Of a stretch of DNA of 12,055 nt, positions 1 through 6,657 are shown piece after piece. Under the pieces are notes generated by a model that had not been told where the DNA came from, made no database searches, and was given only the letters and a program-made list of their open reading frames with translations. The stretch comes from Candidatus Zhuqueibacterota bacterium 4484_188. Lineage in GTDB: Bacteria; Calditrichota; Calditrichia; RBG-13-44-9. Numbering within the stretch: position 1 is the first letter of the stretch; every line of letters starts with the position of its first letter. Both the position numbers and the translations under genes were made by a program. The stretch is from positions 1 through 12,055 of the forward strand of contig MVCZ01000096.1 in the NCBI GenBank assembly GCA_002049825.1. Reading direction: 5' to 3'.

Positions 1-476
1 ACCAATACAATCTCATTATTATAATATCCGATAGGCTTTACCCCCTCCCCTATTTTCTTAATTTTCGGTGCACGAATAAAAACACCTTCAAAAGCAATTT
101 TTTTCCCTTCAAACAAAAGTTCAACTGTGTCGATAAATGAATTGATCTGACGCCCGTAAGCGTTCCGGGTAACCTGCAAATCGATTAGTGCCAATGAATC
201 CAGATTATCGTTTTCAATATGGGTTGCTAATGCGATCAACCCGGCACAAGTGCCAAAGATTGGTTGTTTCCTGGAAAACTCTCTTATTTCATTGAATAAG
301 CCGATTTCCTTAAGTTGTTTAACAAAAGTGGTGGATTCACCACCGGGAATGATCAAACCGTCACAGTTCTTCAGGTCTTCCTTCTTTTTGACCAGCGTAC
401 TTGAGACATTTAACTGCTGTAATAGTTTCTGATGAAGCGCAAAATCGCCCTGAATAGCTAAAACACCAACCAACAT
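1..476 (-). CDS. pdxT: PdxT, glutaminase subunit of pyridoxal 5'-phosphate synthase (3' end outside window)
   Basis: Class I glutamine amidotransferase that releases ammonia from glutamine and channels it to PdxS, which makes pyridoxal 5'-phosphate in the DXP-independent vitamin B6 route. Seen: an N-terminal MLVGVLAIQGDFALHQ typical of PdxT, the oxyanion-loop motif PGGEST (residues 44-49), the nucleophile elbow GTCAGL with Cys77, and the conserved RNAYGRQINSF segment. About 158 of the usual ~190 residues are inside the window. The catalytic His-x-Glu pair near the C-terminus lies beyond position 1, so the end of the gene cannot be judged. The start is chosen at the ATG at 476-474, preceded by a GGGTGG Shine-Dalgarno-like stretch and lying 4 nt after the original pdxS stop codon (483-481). 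That is a tight pdxST operon, presumably translationally coupled. Identity is very secure. Confidence 0.96.
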   Translation of the reverse strand, partial: MLVGVLAIQGDFALHQKLLQQLNVSSTLVKKKEDLKNCDGLIIPGGESTTFVKQLKEIGLFNEIREFSRKQPIFGTCAGLIALATHIENDNLDSLALIDLQVTRNAYGRQINSFIDTVELLFEGKKIAFEGVFIRAPKIKKIGEGVKPIGYYNNEIVL

Positions 477-480
477 CTGT

Positions 481-609
481 TTACCACCCACGATTTTGCA
501 GTAACTGTTCTTCAGGAATGTCCTACAATGGCTTTGGCACGACGCGCGGGATCCTGGGATTTGAAAATACCGCTACCCACGAAAACCGATTCGGCACCTA
601 ATTGCATCA
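481..609 (-). pseudogene. out-of-frame 3' remnant of pdxS
   Basis: This stretch still encodes recognisable PdxS C-terminal sequence, but not in the frame of the upstream reading. With one copy of the 26-bp duplication removed, the protein continues ADASLMMQLGAESVFVGSG and then IFKSQDPARRAKAIV, containing the phosphate-binding GSGIF loop. At about 522-523 the frame changes again, and DIPEEQLLQNRGW followed by TAA (483-481) matches the very end of PdxS. Compared with the family (~294 residues), about 29 codons, the helix after AIV and the following segment, are missing at this junction: an apparent deletion of about 86 bp, estimated from family length. The +26 and about -86 changes together restore the global frame, but a stop between them (612-610) ends translation. 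Confidence 0.8.
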
Positions 610-1308
610 TCAGGGAAGCGTCTGCAGGCGTGGCAATTCCTCCCGCGGTGCAGGCGTGGCAATTCCTCCCGCGGCAAAATTCGGTACCGGAAGCTTACCG
701 TTCACTTTTACATACTGAACGATTTCTACAGGTGCGCCAATGCTTTTGGCATAACCAACCAATTCCTCGTTACCAAGTGTAGTAATTCGTTTAATTTCAC
801 TCTGAACAGCCCGCATGTGACGAACTGCCTCTACAATATTTCCGGTTCCTGCTTCTCCCTTTGTGCGGAGCAAAGCAGCGCCTTCGGCAATTCGGCGAAG
901 AGCTTCCCCGATATCCCGGCAGCCACAAACCACCGGAACCTTGAAGGCGTGCTTGTCGAGATGGTAAGCTTCATCGGCAGGTGTAAGCACTTCGCTTTCA
1001 TCGATAAAATCAATCCCAAGGGTTTCCAGAATTTGCGCTTCGGCAAAATGACCGATACGACATTTCGCCATGACCGGGATGGTTACCTCAGCTTGTATTT
1101 CTTTTATCAGTTTCGGGTCGGACATTCTTGCCACACCACCCTGGGCACGAATATCTGCAGGAATCCGTTCCAGTGCCATGACCGCAATGGCGCCGGCGTC
1201 TTCGGCAATTTTTGCCTGTTCGGCATTAGTCACATCCATGATGACACCACCCTTAAGCATTTCTGCCAACCCAACCTTTAATCTGAATTCTTTACTGTCG
1301 AAAAACAT
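610..1308 (-). CDS. pdxS: PdxS, pyridoxal 5'-phosphate synthase lyase subunit, truncated by a frameshift
   Basis: PdxS condenses ribose 5-phosphate, glyceraldehyde 3-phosphate and ammonia from PdxT into pyridoxal 5'-phosphate, and assembles as a dodecamer of TIM barrels. Seen: GGVIMDVTNAEQAKIAEDAG with the active-site Asp, MAKCRIGH and LRTKGEAGTGNIVEAVRH with the two catalytic lysines, and VCGCRDIGEA. The reading frame is faithful up to FAAGGIATPA. An exact 26-bp tandem duplication then shifts it and adds a short nonsense tail ending PRLQTLP. The product of 232 residues, against ~294 normally, lacks the GSGIF phosphate loop, the last strand/helix of the barrel and the C-terminal helix used in assembly, so it should not be active as read. 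No clear Shine-Dalgarno precedes the ATG; the upstream DNA is the hairpin array. It could be a true pseudogene or an assembly error in an intact pdxS. Confidence 0.9.
   Translation of the reverse strand: MFFDSKEFRLKVGLAEMLKGGVIMDVTNAEQAKIAEDAGAIAVMALERIPADIRAQGGVARMSDPKLIKEIQAEVTIPVMAKCRIGHFAEAQILETLGIDFIDESEVLTPADEAYHLDKHAFKVPVVCGCRDIGEALRRIAEGAALLRTKGEAGTGNIVEAVRHMRAVQSEIKRITTLGNEELVGYAKSIGAPVEIVQYVKVNGKLPVPNFAAGGIATPAPREELPRLQTLP
623..674. repeat. exact 26-bp tandem duplication in pdxS
   Basis: Positions 623-648 and 649-674 are identical (each begins TGCAGGCGTGG and ends CCCGCGG on the plus strand) with no spacer. The duplicated segment encodes the conserved PdxS AGGIATPA loop. Removing one copy restores the family sequence across the junction, so the second copy is an insertion of 26 nt that shifts the frame. 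Confidence 0.97.
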
Positions 1309-1337
1309 TTTTAAATTTAGCAGATATTCTGTCTGCC

Positions 1338-1516
1338 GCCCCTGCCGGGGCTTATTTTGTCGCCAATTTACTGGTTCCCAAAGCTGGCACTTTGGGCTAA
1401 TATGTTTACCTCTGCCGAGGTGAAAAATGAAAATGCTCCGGAGGAGTAAACAATATAGCCCATTCCGTAAGGGATGGGAAAATAAACCATAACCGAAAAA
1501 TAAAGCTCTTCAGAGC
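1338..1516. repeat. array of six short hairpins in the pdxS-serA intergenic region
   Basis: The 483-bp gap between pdxS and serA holds six consecutive inverted repeats: GCCCC/GGGGC with TGCC loop (1338-1351); CCCAAAG/CTTTGGG (1377-1396); TTTACCTC/GAGGTGAA with TGCC loop and one G-T pair (1405-1424); CTCC/GGAG (1436-1446); CCCATTCC/GGGATGGG with GTAA loop (1459-1478); GCTC/GAGC (1505-1516). They alternate with AT-rich spacers of about 10-28 nt. A further GCTGT/ACAGC hairpin lies at 1603-1618. No convincing coding sequence is present. The layout resembles the dispersed hairpin-rich intergenic repeats (REP-like, non-autonomous) of Bacteroidota and relatives. That assignment is from memory of the style and not a database match. 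Transcribed ahead of pdxS, it would form a strongly structured leader. Confidence 0.75.
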
Positions 1517-1733
1517 GACACAAAAATATGATAGCAGCATTTTATTTTTCACACTAAGATAGTATATTCCAGACGAAGGGGGGATTGTCTGCCACATCTG
1601 GCGCTGTTAGTTGACAGCCGGGAAAGTTAGCTTGTGAATTTCTTACCTTCGAGTGAGTTCATACTTTAAAACTACTTTCGTCCTGCGTTTTTCAAAACAG
1701 ATTTCAAAATAAAAAAAACTGGAGTACAAAACT

Positions 1734-1759
1734 GAAGCCCTGAGAAAATGCAGGGCTTC
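1734..1759 (-). terminator. hairpin terminator downstream of serA
   Basis: A perfect 9-bp stem, GAAGCCCTG (1734-1742) with CAGGGCTTC (1751-1759), and an 8-nt loop lie 32 nt after the serA stop codon. On the minus strand the stem is followed by CAGTTTTG and, further on, a run of eight T. The immediate T-tract is short, so it is a moderate intrinsic terminator. The plus-strand side is also T-rich. It separates serA from pdxST. Confidence 0.65.
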
Positions 1760-1791
1760 CGGAAGTTTTACTTTCTTTTGTCTGAAAATTC

Positions 1792-2733
1792 TTAGCGGTT
1801 TACCGCATTGCGTATTCCCTTACCGGCAAACATTTCGACAAATTGTTCGGCTATTTGCGTTCCAACATTTTCCTGCGCTTCCCTTGTTGAAGCACCAATA
1901 TGTGGTGTGCAGATTACCTTGGGATGCTGAACAAGCTTGAGGTTCGTAGGTGGTTCTTCGGGATAGACATCAATACCGGCACCGGAGACAATTCCCTCCT
2001 CCAGCGCCCAAAGCAGGTCTTCCTCGTTCACTATTCCGCCTCTTGCGCAATTGATAAAGTAAACACCCTTTTTCATCTTCTGGAATTGTTCTTTGCCAAT
2101 ATAATTGGTGGTTTCCGCTGTTTTTGGCACATGGATCGATACATAGTCGGAATTGGATAGGACGTCATCAATATCGGCTACTAGTTTTACACCGAACTGG
2201 TCAGTGATTTCCCGACCAACGTATGGGTCAAAACAAATCACTTCCATTCCCAGGCAACGGGCTTTAATCGCTACCTGCCGGCCAATTTTACCGCAACCAA
2301 TCACACCCAAGACTTTTCCTAACAATTCCGTGCCGGTAAGTGCTTTTTTCTCCCAGCGTCCTTGTTTCATCGATTCTGATGCACGGTATAAATGTCTGCC
2401 TAACGCAAACAGGTAGGTTAAAGTTAATTCAACTACAGCATTGGTATTGGCGCCGGGAGTATTCATTACCACAATATTTTTTTCAGTTGCCGCTTTCACA
2501 TCAATATTGTCCACACCGGTTCCCGCCCGTCCGATGACTTTTAAGCTGGTTGCAGCCTCGATGATTTCGCGAGTTACTTTGGTAGCACTGCGCACAATTA
2601 AACCATCATACTCACCAATTATACGTTTCAATTCGTCGGGAGAAATACCGAATTTTTCATCCACGGTATGCCCTGCCTGTCTTAACACCTCGGCACATTT
2701 TGGAGAGGATTTGTCACTGATTAATACTTTCAT
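1792..2733 (-). CDS. serA: D-3-phosphoglycerate dehydrogenase, short form without ACT domain
   Basis: Oxidises 3-phosphoglycerate to 3-phosphohydroxypyruvate with NAD+, the first committed step of serine synthesis. Seen: a full D-2-hydroxyacid dehydrogenase fold of 313 residues, RSATKVT and GRAGTGVDNID in the substrate domain, the Rossmann motif GCGKIG (146-151) followed by FDPY with an acidic NAD-ribose-binding Asp (169), and catalytic Arg231 (NCARGG), Glu260 (DVYPEEPP) and His278 (TPHIGAST). There is no C-terminal ASB or ACT regulatory domain, so the allosteric serine inhibition known from the E. coli enzyme is not expected. The ATG at 2733 is preceded by AGGTG at suitable spacing. It has its own promoter (2778-2806) and a terminator after it. 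Related 2-hydroxyacid dehydrogenases share the fold, so serA is the best but not the only reading. Confidence 0.9.
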   Translation of the reverse strand: MKVLISDKSSPKCAEVLRQAGHTVDEKFGISPDELKRIIGEYDGLIVRSATKVTREIIEAATSLKVIGRAGTGVDNIDVKAATEKNIVVMNTPGANTNAVVELTLTYLFALGRHLYRASESMKQGRWEKKALTGTELLGKVLGVIGCGKIGRQVAIKARCLGMEVICFDPYVGREITDQFGVKLVADIDDVLSNSDYVSIHVPKTAETTNYIGKEQFQKMKKGVYFINCARGGIVNEEDLLWALEEGIVSGAGIDVYPEEPPTNLKLVQHPKVICTPHIGASTREAQENVGTQIAEQFVEMFAGKGIRNAVNR

Positions 2734-2777
2734 GAGTACACCTGTCTTTTTAAGTTAAGTTAAAAACAATTCGCGTG

Positions 2778-2806
2778 AATATGTGAAGTCTTTCTTTATA
2801 AGTCAA
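2778..2806 (-). promoter_or_regulatory. sigma70-type promoter for serA
   Basis: On the minus strand TTGACT (2806-2801), a 17-nt spacer and CATATT (2783-2778) give 5/6 and 4/6 matches to the -35 and -10 consensus. Predicted transcription start is near 2771, leaving a leader of about 38 nt with the AGGTG ribosome-binding site. It lies in the 110-bp engB-serA gap. Prediction from pattern only. Confidence 0.5.
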
Positions 2807-2843
2807 GGTAATTGTAAATTTATCAGTCGTCTGTTCCTCAATT

Positions 2844-3467
2844 CTATCTCTTGTTTTTTAAATAAAGTTCAATCTGTCCAAGGAGTTTATCCCGTCCGGT
2901 GTTCTTTTTGGCAGAGTAAAAAAATATATCCCGGGATACTGACAGGTTTAGCATTTTCCCGATTTCTTCCGCACGTTTTCTCTGTGAACTCACCCCGACT
3001 TTATCTGCCTTGGTAGCAATCAGTGTGAACGGTATTTGATGGAATTGCAGCCACTCCACAAGCTGCTCATCATTCTTCTTTGGTCCTACCAGCGCGTCGA
3101 CTAAAACAAACAATGTTCTCAATTCGCGGCTGTTCACCAGGTAGTCCTCTATCATTTTCCCCCATTTTACTTTTTCCTGCTGCGATACTTTAGCAAAACC
3201 GTAACCAGGTAAGTCCACAAAATAGAAAGATTGATTGACCAGGAAATAATTAATGGTCCTGGTTTTGCCGGGTTGTTTGCTGATTTTGGCAATGTTCTTT
3301 CGCCTGAGCAAACTGTTAATTAGAGAAGATTTGCCAACATTCGACCTGCCGGCAAAAGCAAACTCGGGCAGTGCCGGTTCGGGACGGGTTTTATAATCAA
3401 CCACACTTTTGACAAATGAACAATCTTTTATTTCCATAATTAAAAAATCCGTATTTTCACCGCTCAT
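2844..3467 (-). CDS. engB: EngB/YihA/YsxC ribosome-assembly GTPase
   Basis: Small TRAFAC GTPase required for late maturation of the large ribosomal subunit. Seen: G1 GRSNVGKSS (40-48), G2 region PGKTRTINYF, G3 DLPGYGFAKV, G4 ATKADK and G5 YSAKKNTG, all intact, with the normal ~200-residue length ending YLKNKR. The start is ambiguous. The ATG at 3467 overlaps the thioredoxin stop as ATGA, suggesting translational coupling, but neither site has a strong Shine-Dalgarno. The ATG at 3437 gives an N-terminus MEIKDCSFVKS that fits the family better, where the mature start is typically about 25-35 residues before GRSN. Because the upstream thioredoxin looks truncated, the ATGA overlap may itself be a product of that lesion. 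Confidence 0.94.
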   Translation of the reverse strand: MSGENTDFLIMEIKDCSFVKSVVDYKTRPEPALPEFAFAGRSNVGKSSLINSLLRRKNIAKISKQPGKTRTINYFLVNQSFYFVDLPGYGFAKVSQQEKVKWGKMIEDYLVNSRELRTLFVLVDALVGPKKNDEQLVEWLQFHQIPFTLIATKADKVGVSSQRKRAEEIGKMLNLSVSRDIFFYSAKKNTGRDKLLGQIELYLKNKR

Positions 3468-3727
3468 AAACGTCTGTTTGCTTCAAAATACAGAACGGTG
3501 GGGATGCTTCTGATGCCAAATTTCACGGCGATATTCGGATTATGGTCGACATCTACTTTACCGATTTTTATCTTACCTTCATACTCCTCGGCAAATTCTT
3601 CCATAATCGGGGCAATCATTTTACAGGGACCACACCAGACCGCCCAAAAGTCTATAATTACAGGGATTTCAGAATTTATTACCTCTTCTTCAAAATTGGC
3701 GTCTGTAATTTCAATTTGTTTTGCCAT
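3464..3727 (-). CDS. trxA: thioredoxin, lacking the C-terminal strand and helix
   Basis: Cytoplasmic disulfide reductase. Seen: FWAVWCGPCKM with Cys32 and Cys35 at exactly the E. coli Trx1 positions, buried Asp26, KVDVDHNP, and cis-Pro76 in RSIPTVLYF. After YF (residue 81) the sequence becomes EANRRL and stops at 87 residues. Thioredoxins normally continue for about 25 more (a KNGE turn, the last beta strand with its conserved Gly, and helix alpha4). I found no continuation in the other two frames before engB. The start is well supported: AGAGGAG lies 6 nt before the ATG. The active site is complete but the missing strand and helix belong to the core fold, so the product is probably unstable. 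It may be a 3' deletion, real or from assembly. Confidence 0.92.
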   Translation of the reverse strand: MAKQIEITDANFEEEVINSEIPVIIDFWAVWCGPCKMIAPIMEEFAEEYEGKIKIGKVDVDHNPNIAVKFGIRSIPTVLYFEANRRL

Positions 3728-3847
3728 ATATTTCTCCTCTGCGGTTACATTAAAATGGCTAAAAACTTAAAAATTCTACATAGATAAAGCAATGAAGAAA
3801 TTTATATTTTAGTATAACCTCACTGACGGGTTGAACTTTCATAGGAT

Positions 3848-3930
3848 GTCATTCCCGTCCCGGCTTTCCGGGATTATCGGGAATCTAATTATGCAATATA
3901 GTGGATTCCCTGCCTGCAGCAGTGGATGAC
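3848..3930. repeat. REP-like palindromic repeat overlapping the 3' end of rlpA
   Basis: An 83-bp unit bounded by GTCAT (3848-3852) and ATGAC (3926-3930). Its left half is a nested hairpin: ATTCCCG (3851-3857) pairs with CGGGAAT (3878-3884), and inside it CCCGG (3859-3863) pairs with CCGGG (3868-3872). Its right half contains GTGGATTCCCTGCC. The GTCATTCCCG...CGGGAATC style is that of the widely dispersed bacterial GTCATTCCCG palindromic repeats (family assigned from general knowledge). The last 13 codons and stop of the RlpA reading frame lie inside it. The hairpin could also act as a transcription barrier between rlpA and trxA. Confidence 0.75.
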
Positions 3931-4392
3931 CCCCTGTGGAATTGCTCCCAACGCCTGAGCTGCGCCCCGCGACAGATCAAGAACCCTCCCCGGCACAAAT
4001 GGTCCGCGGTCGTTTATTTTCACAATAACGGATTTTTTATTAGCCAGGTTTGTTACCCGGCAGACTGTTCCGAACGGTAACGTGCGGTGGGCAGCAGTCA
4101 GCTTGTTCATGTCAAATATTTCGCCGCTGGCTGTTTTTTGCCCATGAAATTTTGCACCATAAAATGAAGCCGTCCCCCGGAAGCTCTCCAAAGCCCGAAC
4201 AGAATTCCTATCCTTGCGAAGTTGCTCCCGCTGAAGAGTCGTGCGGGAGATTTTTCTTCGCACATTATTCGAATGGGAACAACTGCTGACGACACCCAGG
4301 GTAAAGCTGAATAGAATCAGTAGAATATTTCCTCGTTGAAACAATTTGATTAGCGAAGTGAATGAATCATAATTTGTATTTCCAAGGCGCAT
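3889..4392 (-). CDS. rlpA: RlpA-family septal ring lytic transglycosylase (DPBB domain lipoprotein), probable separate start
   Basis: RlpA proteins are outer-membrane lipoproteins that, where studied (Pseudomonas aeruginosa), cleave denuded septal peptidoglycan. The C-terminal 167 residues of the long reading frame make a complete RlpA if translation starts at the ATG at 4392. A hydrophobic signal LLILFSFTLGVV is followed by a good lipobox VSSC (Cys38 from this start). The double-psi beta-barrel then reads GTASFYGAKFHG, TASGEIFD, LTAAHRTLPFGT, INDRGPF and LDLSRGAA. The conserved His of AAH and Asp of NDRGP, equivalent to catalytic residues in P. aeruginosa RlpA, are present. There is no SPOR domain. 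GAGAG about 12 nt upstream is a poor ribosome-binding site. After IPQG the last 13 residues come from the palindromic repeat and replace the usual final strand. Confidence 0.8.
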   Translation of the reverse strand: MRLGNTNYDSFTSLIKLFQRGNILLILFSFTLGVVSSCSHSNNVRRKISRTTLQREQLRKDRNSVRALESFRGTASFYGAKFHGQKTASGEIFDMNKLTAAHRTLPFGTVCRVTNLANKKSVIVKINDRGPFVPGRVLDLSRGAAQALGAIPQGVIHCCRQGIHYIA

Positions 4393-6615
4393 TTTCAATA
4401 TAACTCTCACATTTTTGTTACGAATCAACAGCCATTTAAACTCGCTTTTCTCGGCAACAATTTGTTTGGTTGTGTCTGTAGTAGCTGCTGTGACAATCCG
4501 GCTGGTATCGTCGCTGGCGAGAATTTCCGGTGAAAGCGTTGAATCAGGATGAACCGGCGGTTTTTCCTTGGGAGGCGGAGCTATTTTTTTGGCAGCTACC
4601 GAGGCAAATTCAGGAACTTTAAATTTTCCCTGCAATAGTTTATAGGCTTCAATTGCCTTTGCCGTGTCCCGGAGCTGGTGCTCGTAAATCCAGGCACGGG
4701 CAAATTGTGCCTTGGCTGCCCATTTTGATGTAGTGTCTAATTCGGTTATTTTCCGGAGAATAGTGAGTGCACTGTCACTATGATTGGCTTCGCGTAACTT
4801 TTCTGCCTGCAAATATAGCTGATGAGCCAGCGTTTCCAACGAATCAGTCCCCTGTTGCTCCTGAATCATACCCCGGTCTTTTAAAATTACTTTGGCAAAA
4901 GGAGACTCCGGGTGTTTCCGAATCAGTAAATTGGCGATTGAATCCCGTTTTAACGAATCGAAATGCGCCTGACTGGAATAAATAAAATATAAAGAATAAA
5001 GCGCTTTCGGAGTGAGTAGGGAGTCATGGTAGGCGTTCAGAAATTGATTATAGTAATAACTTGCTGAATCGTAATTCTGAACTTGCAGCAGGAAAAATTC
5101 CGCAAAATGATATCGATTATTTTTAAGGTCCTCTTTTATCTGAGGAAGTTTCCGTTTCTCCAATGTTTTCACTTTCGGTTGTTCTTCACCCTTTTTTCCC
5201 TTCTTCTTTTTTTCTTCCTGAGTTTTCGGGGGTTTTCCCTCTTCTCCCACTAGCAGACTGTTTCGGAAATCCAGTTCATCCCCGGTGGGTTGCTTATCGC
5301 CTGTTTTTTCTGCGGTGGTATCTTTTTGGGTAATTTTCGACGAATCCGCAAACCCCAGGTTAAGGGAATCCAGGGCACTCTTCAGACTGTCCGCCAATTG
5401 CGAAGATGTAGTATCACTTCGCTGGGTCAGTTTTTTTAATTCCTGCTGCAGGGAATCTTCCAGTTGGGCGGTGTAAAGCGAATCCCTAAACCGGGGTTCG
5501 TTTTCCAACCGGTACGCCAACCTCGTGTCTTTCCTGATGGCATCCCTGATTTTTTTCATTTCAGAAAGGAAGGTATGTTTTTGTTCGGCTTTCTCTACAC
5601 TGTCAAATTTGGTGTAAATTTTTTTCACCTGCCCGTAATAATAAACTGCCGAGTCCACATTTTGCAGGCGAGTTTCGTAAATTTTAGCCAGATCAAAGCT
5701 TGCCAGGGCGGTGCCTTCCTGGGGTTTGCGCTCCCGTACAATCTCCCGGTATTGATCAATCGCTTCATCTAACTTTCCCTGTAAATCGTGAATAGTGGCA
5801 ATTTCAGTTTTAATCATAGAAACAAAATTTTTAAACCGGGGAGCGGTCAGCATTTTGCGCAGTATTTTCAGTGCCTCATCGTATTTTTCGATGCTGGTGT
5901 AACAATTTGCCAGGTTAAATTTTGTACGATACTCAATGTCCAGACTCGGTGAAAATTTTTCAACTTTTTTATATTTTTTAATTGCTTCTTTATACTTTTT
6001 CTGTTGGAAATAAGACTCCGCCAGATAGAACTGAATAAATGCCGCGTATTGTTTATCGGTCTTCTCGTGTAATGCCTTTTCAAAAATCTTACTGGCTTGC
6101 TCGTATTCCTCATTCTTGAAAAAGAGATTCCCCAATTCGTAGTATGCCTGGGCTCTTATTTTACTGTCTTTGGTTGCCGTGATGCACCGGTTCAAATATT
6201 CTTTTCCTTCATCAATCTTGTCTTCAACTAAAAGTAGTTTACCTTTCCACAGATATGCTTCCGGGACAAGCTTACTGTCGGGATACTTATTAAGAAATTG
6301 ATTTACATGCAACCGGGATTGCGCATATTTACGCAAATTGAATTCGCTTTTTACAATGTAGAGCAGCGCATCATCGGCATATTTACTTTTGTCGCTGTAA
6401 AGTTCGATCAACTTCCAGCATTTCTCAATGGTCTGTTCAAAATGTTTATTTGCCTGGGGATGTTTTTTCTTTTCCGGTTCCCGTTGAATGATTTTGATAC
6501 CGTCTTTGTATTCTTTCTGGGCATTAAATAAAATATTATAATAGGCACACCGGACTCCAAAAAGAAAACTAAGTATTACCAAAAGAACTATTTTTAAATT
6601 TTTTTTACGGATCAT
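3889..6615 (-). CDS. TPR-repeat protein fused in frame to an RlpA-like lipoprotein
   Basis: A 908-residue reading frame joining two proteins. Part 1 (1 to ~740): an N-terminal hydrophobic segment KIVLLVILSFLFGVRC, resembling a lipoprotein signal but with Arg before Cys, which is not a canonical lipobox. Then tetratricopeptide units (for example AYYELGNLFFKNEEYEQA, FYLAESYFQQKKYKEA, FNLANCYTSIEKYDEA), a charged low-complexity region rich in Lys/Glu and Asp/Ser/Thr (~370-470), a second TPR-like block (~480-660) and a Pro/Thr linker. Such proteins are envelope scaffolds, loosely like BamD or YbgF in architecture; substrate unknown. Part 2 is RlpA (separate entry). An internal signal peptide at ~763-779 argues that these were two genes whose boundary was lost. 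The gene starts 42 nt after the sirtuin stop, with a weak Shine-Dalgarno (GGTGTG). Confidence 0.8.
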   Translation of the reverse strand: MIRKKNLKIVLLVILSFLFGVRCAYYNILFNAQKEYKDGIKIIQREPEKKKHPQANKHFEQTIEKCWKLIELYSDKSKYADDALLYIVKSEFNLRKYAQSRLHVNQFLNKYPDSKLVPEAYLWKGKLLLVEDKIDEGKEYLNRCITATKDSKIRAQAYYELGNLFFKNEEYEQASKIFEKALHEKTDKQYAAFIQFYLAESYFQQKKYKEAIKKYKKVEKFSPSLDIEYRTKFNLANCYTSIEKYDEALKILRKMLTAPRFKNFVSMIKTEIATIHDLQGKLDEAIDQYREIVRERKPQEGTALASFDLAKIYETRLQNVDSAVYYYGQVKKIYTKFDSVEKAEQKHTFLSEMKKIRDAIRKDTRLAYRLENEPRFRDSLYTAQLEDSLQQELKKLTQRSDTTSSQLADSLKSALDSLNLGFADSSKITQKDTTAEKTGDKQPTGDELDFRNSLLVGEEGKPPKTQEEKKKKGKKGEEQPKVKTLEKRKLPQIKEDLKNNRYHFAEFFLLQVQNYDSASYYYNQFLNAYHDSLLTPKALYSLYFIYSSQAHFDSLKRDSIANLLIRKHPESPFAKVILKDRGMIQEQQGTDSLETLAHQLYLQAEKLREANHSDSALTILRKITELDTTSKWAAKAQFARAWIYEHQLRDTAKAIEAYKLLQGKFKVPEFASVAAKKIAPPPKEKPPVHPDSTLSPEILASDDTSRIVTAATTDTTKQIVAEKSEFKWLLIRNKNVRVILKMRLGNTNYDSFTSLIKLFQRGNILLILFSFTLGVVSSCSHSNNVRRKISRTTLQREQLRKDRNSVRALESFRGTASFYGAKFHGQKTASGEIFDMNKLTAAHRTLPFGTVCRVTNLANKKSVIVKINDRGPFVPGRVLDLSRGAAQALGAIPQGVIHCCRQGIHYIA

Positions 6616-6657
6616 ATTTTAAACACACCAAAACAATTTTTAAATTCTTTTAATTAT

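Noticed and set aside
817..1281. 154-residue plus-strand open frame opposite pdxS
   Set aside because: The minus strand is unmistakably PdxS with catalytic motifs; the plus frame has Cys/His-rich antisense-type composition and no recognisable domain.
1406..1597. 63-residue open frame on the minus strand in the pdxS-serA gap
   Set aside because: It runs through the hairpin array, its residues merely translate the palindromes, and it has no ribosome-binding site or family resemblance.
1338..1618. CRISPR array
   Set aside because: The repeated elements are hairpins of differing sequence and spacing, not identical direct repeats with unique spacers, and no cas genes are present.
3811..3816. TATACT-like -10 box upstream of trxA on the minus strand
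   Set aside because: No acceptable -35 element lies 16-18 nt upstream, so I do not call a promoter.
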